Source of the DNA: Butyrivibrio sp. | GTDB lineage: Bacteria > Bacillota > Clostridia > Lachnospirales > Lachnospiraceae | Assembly (NCBI GenBank): GCA_016291375.1 | Contig: JAEEXE010000019.1 | Span: 1-53,296, forward strand | Reading direction: 5' to 3' | Length of the DNA: 53,296 nt | In this document: positions 50,614 through 53,296 of the stretch, piece by piece | Position numbering within the stretch: the stretch's first letter is position 1 | Layout of the letters: every line of letters starts with the position of its first letter | Translations under genes and position numbers: made by a program | Notes under the pieces: model-generated | Told to the model about the DNA's origin: nothing | Databases searched by the model: none | Seen by the model: only the letters and a program-made list of their open reading frames with translations

Positions 50614-50643
50614 AGAATCCCACGCGTTTCTGCGTGGGATTCT
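50614..50643 (-). terminator. Terminator of the pgk-tpiA unit
   Basis: A 12-bp perfect stem AGAATCCCACGC / GCGTGGGATTCT with a 6-nt loop, ending in five T residues on the minus strand, 15 nt after the tpiA stop. Confidence 0.9.
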
Positions 50644-50658
50644 CAACTTGATCAGAAT

Positions 50659-51405
50659 TTATGCATTAACGATCTTACCGAAGTCGGGCTTAAGGCTTGC
50701 GCCACCGATAAGTCCACCGTCGATATTGGGCTTTGAAAGAAGCTCAGCAGCGTTGCCGGCGTTCATTGATCCGCCGTACTGAATACGAACTTCATCAGCT
50801 GTAGCCTGATCATAGAGCTTAGCGATAAGCTCACGGATAAGCTTACATACTTCTTCAGCCTGATCAGCTGTAGCTGTCTCGCCTGTTCCGATAGCCCAGA
50901 TAGGCTCATAAGCGATAACAAGCTTCTTAACCTGATCTGCTGTTACACCGTCAAGATCCCAAGTGATCTGTCTCTCGATCCACTCCTTATATGTGTCAGC
51001 CTTACGAAGAGCAAGGGACTCACCACAGCAAAGGATAGGTGTAAGGCCTGAAGCAAATGCCTTCTTAACCTTCTGGTTAATGAGAATATCATTCTCTCCG
51101 AAGATATCTCTTCTCTCTGAATGTCCGATGATGATGTACTCAACACCTGCATCCTTGAGCATAGGAGCTGAAATCTCTCCTGTATATGCACCGCTATCTA
51201 CGATGTAGAAGTTCTCAGCACCAACGTGTACGTTTGTGCCCTTAACAGCTTCAACAACGGGTACGATGTCGATTGCGGGTACACAGTAAACAACATCAAC
51301 TGCATCGTTCTTCACAAGATCCTTGAGTTCGTTGCAAAGAGCTACAGCCTCACTGGGAGTTTTGTTCATCTTCCAGTTTCCTGCAATAATTCTTCTACGT
51401 GCCAT
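50659..51405 (-). CDS. tpiA: Triosephosphate isomerase
   Basis: 248 residues, standard length. Catalytic Lys12 is in GNWKMNKT, the electrophilic His in [11 protein letters not shown], and the base Glu in [20 protein letters not shown] with loop 6. The phosphate-binding end reads RIQYGGSM and GGLIGGASL. It interconverts dihydroxyacetone phosphate and glyceraldehyde 3-phosphate. A GAGGTG box is 5 nt upstream. It follows pgk by 15 nt and ends the glycolytic transcript. Confidence 0.97.
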   Translation of the reverse strand: MARRRIIAGNWKMNKTPSEAVALCNELKDLVKNDAVDVVYCVPAIDIVPVVEAVKGTNVHVGAENFYIVDSGAYTGEISAPMLKDAGVEYIIIGHSERRDIFGENDILINQKVKKAFASGLTPILCCGESLALRKADTYKEWIERQITWDLDGVTADQVKKLVIAYEPIWAIGTGETATADQAEEVCKLIRELIAKLYDQATADEVRIQYGGSMNAGNAAELLSKPNIDGGLIGGASLKPDFGKIVNA

Positions 51406-51420
51406 ATTTTCACCTCATTC

Positions 51421-52656
51421 TCATCTATTGTCTGCAGCATAAACGCCGGGAAGCTTCTTGCCCTCGAGGAACTCAAGTGAAGCTCCGCCACCTGTTGAAA
51501 TGTGGCTCATCTTGTCAGCATATCCAAGCTGGTTAACTGCTGCTGCACTGTCACCACCACCGATGATTGTTGTAGCAGATGTCTCTGAAAGCGCCTTAGC
51601 AACTTCCTTAGTTCCTGTTGCAAGAACAGGGTTCTCGAATACACCCATGGGGCCGTTCCATACTACAGTCTTAGCAGACTTAACTGCATCTGCGTAAAGA
51701 GCGATTGTCTTAGGTCCGATATCAGCGCCCTCTTTGTCAGCAGGGATCTTGTCAGCGTCAACGATTGTTGTGCTGATTGAAGGATCGTCGATAGGATTCG
51801 GGAAATCGTCGATGCATACTGTATCGATAGGAAGAAGGAGCTTCTTGCCGGCCTTCTCAGCCTTCTCCATCATTTCCTTACAATAATCAATCTTAGTATC
51901 ATCAAGAAGTGACTTACCAATCTCATATCCCTTAGCCTTAAGGAATGTGTAAGCCATACCACCACCGATGATAAGTGTATCGCACTTCTCAAGAAGAGTG
52001 TTGATAACGTTGAGCTTATCTGCAACCTTAGCACCACCAAGGATAGCTACGAAAGGTCTTACAGGGTTCTCAACTGCATTTCCAAGGAAGTCGATCTCCT
52101 TCTGCATAAGGTATCCAACTACGTTGCTGCCACCCTTCTCTGTTATGAACTTTGTTACGCCTGCAACTGAAGCGTGTGCTCTGTGAGCTGAACCGAAAGC
52201 ATCGCATACATAATCGTCTGCAAGATCAGCAAGCTCTTTTGCAAAAGCATCTCCTGCCTCTTCAGGCTTAGTCTCCTCTTTACCTCTGAAACGAGTATTC
52301 TGAAGAAGAACAACGTCACCCTCGTTCATAGCTGCAACAGCTGCTGTAGCGTCAGCGCCTGTTACGTTGTAATCAGAAATGAACTTAACTTCCTTACCAA
52401 GCTTCTCTGAAAGTCTCTTTGCAACAGGTGCAAGTGACTCACCCTCATTGGGGCCGTTCTTAACCTTACCAAGGTGTGAGCAAAGGATAACCTTGCCGCC
52501 ATCACCGATAAGCTTCTTGATTGTAGGAAGAGCTGCTACGATTCTTGTCTCGTCAGTAATCTCACCGTTCTTAAGAGGTACGTTGAAATCACAACGAACG
52601 AGAACGCGTCTGCCCTTTACGTTAATGTCATCTACAGACTTTTTGTTTAATCCCAT
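51421..52656 (-). CDS. pgk: Phosphoglycerate kinase
   Basis: 411 residues, slightly longer than the ~395 usual because of small insertions. The substrate loop [19 protein letters not shown] is at the N-terminus, followed by [47 protein letters not shown] and the ATP-site end [12 protein letters not shown] with [13 protein letters not shown]. It makes ATP from 1,3-bisphosphoglycerate. AAAGGAG lies 6 nt before the ATG. It sits between gap and tpiA, as in many Firmicutes. Confidence 0.97.
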   Translation of the reverse strand: MGLNKKSVDDINVKGRRVLVRCDFNVPLKNGEITDETRIVAALPTIKKLIGDGGKVILCSHLGKVKNGPNEGESLAPVAKRLSEKLGKEVKFISDYNVTGADATAAVAAMNEGDVVLLQNTRFRGKEETKPEEAGDAFAKELADLADDYVCDAFGSAHRAHASVAGVTKFITEKGGSNVVGYLMQKEIDFLGNAVENPVRPFVAILGGAKVADKLNVINTLLEKCDTLIIGGGMAYTFLKAKGYEIGKSLLDDTKIDYCKEMMEKAEKAGKKLLLPIDTVCIDDFPNPIDDPSISTTIVDADKIPADKEGADIGPKTIALYADAVKSAKTVVWNGPMGVFENPVLATGTKEVAKALSETSATTIIGGGDSAAAVNQLGYADKMSHISTGGGASLEFLEGKKLPGVYAADNR

Positions 52657-52704
52657 TTTTTACTCCTTTATATAATAATATTTTAAAACTTTATAATGCC
52701 TCGT

Positions 52705-52722
52705 ATCACCTCGATGGGTGAT
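52705..52722 (-). other. Small hairpin in the pgk leader
   Basis: ATCACC-TCGATG-GGTGAT, 6-bp stem and 6-nt loop, about 50 nt upstream of pgk and just after the gap terminator. It could be part of a leader or processing site. Confidence 0.35.
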
Positions 52723-52730
52723 TACTTAAA

Positions 52731-52763
52731 AAAGGGTCCTGGTCCAAACGGACCGGACCCTTT
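52731..52763 (-). terminator. Terminator between gap and pgk
   Basis: AAAGGGTCC and GGTCC pair with GGACC and GGACCCTTT across a single-base bulge, with an AAAC loop and TTTTTT on the minus strand. It may set the lower pgk-tpiA level relative to gap. Confidence 0.88.
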
Positions 52764-52826
52764 AATGGTTTTTATTGTTTTACAAGGAAGTTCGAATCAT
52801 CGACTCGAAAGGACCTCGTCGGATTC

Positions 52827-53296
<470 letters not shown>

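Overview
The window looks like a chromosomal piece of an anaerobic Firmicute of the Lachnospiraceae, most likely Butyrivibrio or a close relative. This is an inference from moderate GC, clostridial housekeeping proteins, GGAGG-type ribosome sites, several c-di-GMP proteins, two large GH3 glycosidases (one with circularly permuted domains), a TIR/beta-propeller protein and AgrC/LytTR-type signalling. No rRNA, tRNA, CRISPR array, prophage or intact insertion sequence was seen.

Layout. 1-6 kb: a LytTR/DUF3021 pair cut by the left edge, an SdpR/SdpI-type operon with a perfect palindromic operator, a divergent HigB/HigA-type toxin-antitoxin pair, a gene remnant, and a polar amino acid ABC transporter with a cytidylate-kinase-like gene behind it. 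6-9 kb: a DUF3737 / patatin / ABC-F operon. 9-16 kb: a cyclic-di-GMP block with a CHASE-like GGDEF cyclase with I-site, a PAS protein whose GGDEF and EAL domains are both degenerate, an unrecognised protein, a membrane EAL phosphodiesterase, and a convergent small gene behind a structured leader. 16-20.5 kb: leuS, a 125-nt cloverleaf-like palindromic element, a flavodoxin, a second palindrome-rich element, and a 67-residue protein with a FliM-N-like motif at both ends. 20.6-26.2 kb: a TIR-transmembrane-propeller gene followed by a DHH phosphoesterase gene, a divergent nth, and behind nth the last 34 codons of a lost second TIR-propeller gene. 26.2-35 kb: a beta-glucosidase locus (permuted membrane GH3, cytoplasmic-type GH3, GtrA-like protein) next to an AgrC-like kinase and LytTR regulator, with a candidate LytTR direct-repeat operator in front of the GH3 operon and a large inverted duplication between them. 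35-39 kb: an SNF2 helicase. 38.6-48.9 kb: a lineage-specific secreted family (three open genes and one broken gene), a Phd/ParE pair whose toxin gene is frameshifted, a MoxR-DUF58-transglutaminase operon, a C_GCAxxG_C_C protein, a shikimate-kinase-like protein and a small membrane protein. 48.9-53.3 kb: putP and the glycolytic run gap (partial), pgk, tpiA.

The strongest undescribed signal is a module found three times (39.3, 40.9 and 48.9 kb): -35 TTGACR, an exact 18-nt spacer ending in TGA, -10 TATAAC, then a 12-13 bp hairpin at or near the expected transcription start followed by T-rich sequence. The stems differ in sequence but keep pairing. Each copy lies directly upstream of a gene or operon for the secreted family, which suggests a shared regulon with a 5'-terminal RNA hairpin or early attenuator. 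Other signals worth a look are the structured leader at 11.6 kb, the two-ended FliM-like peptide, the cloverleaf element, the TIR-gene remnant and the LytTR operator.
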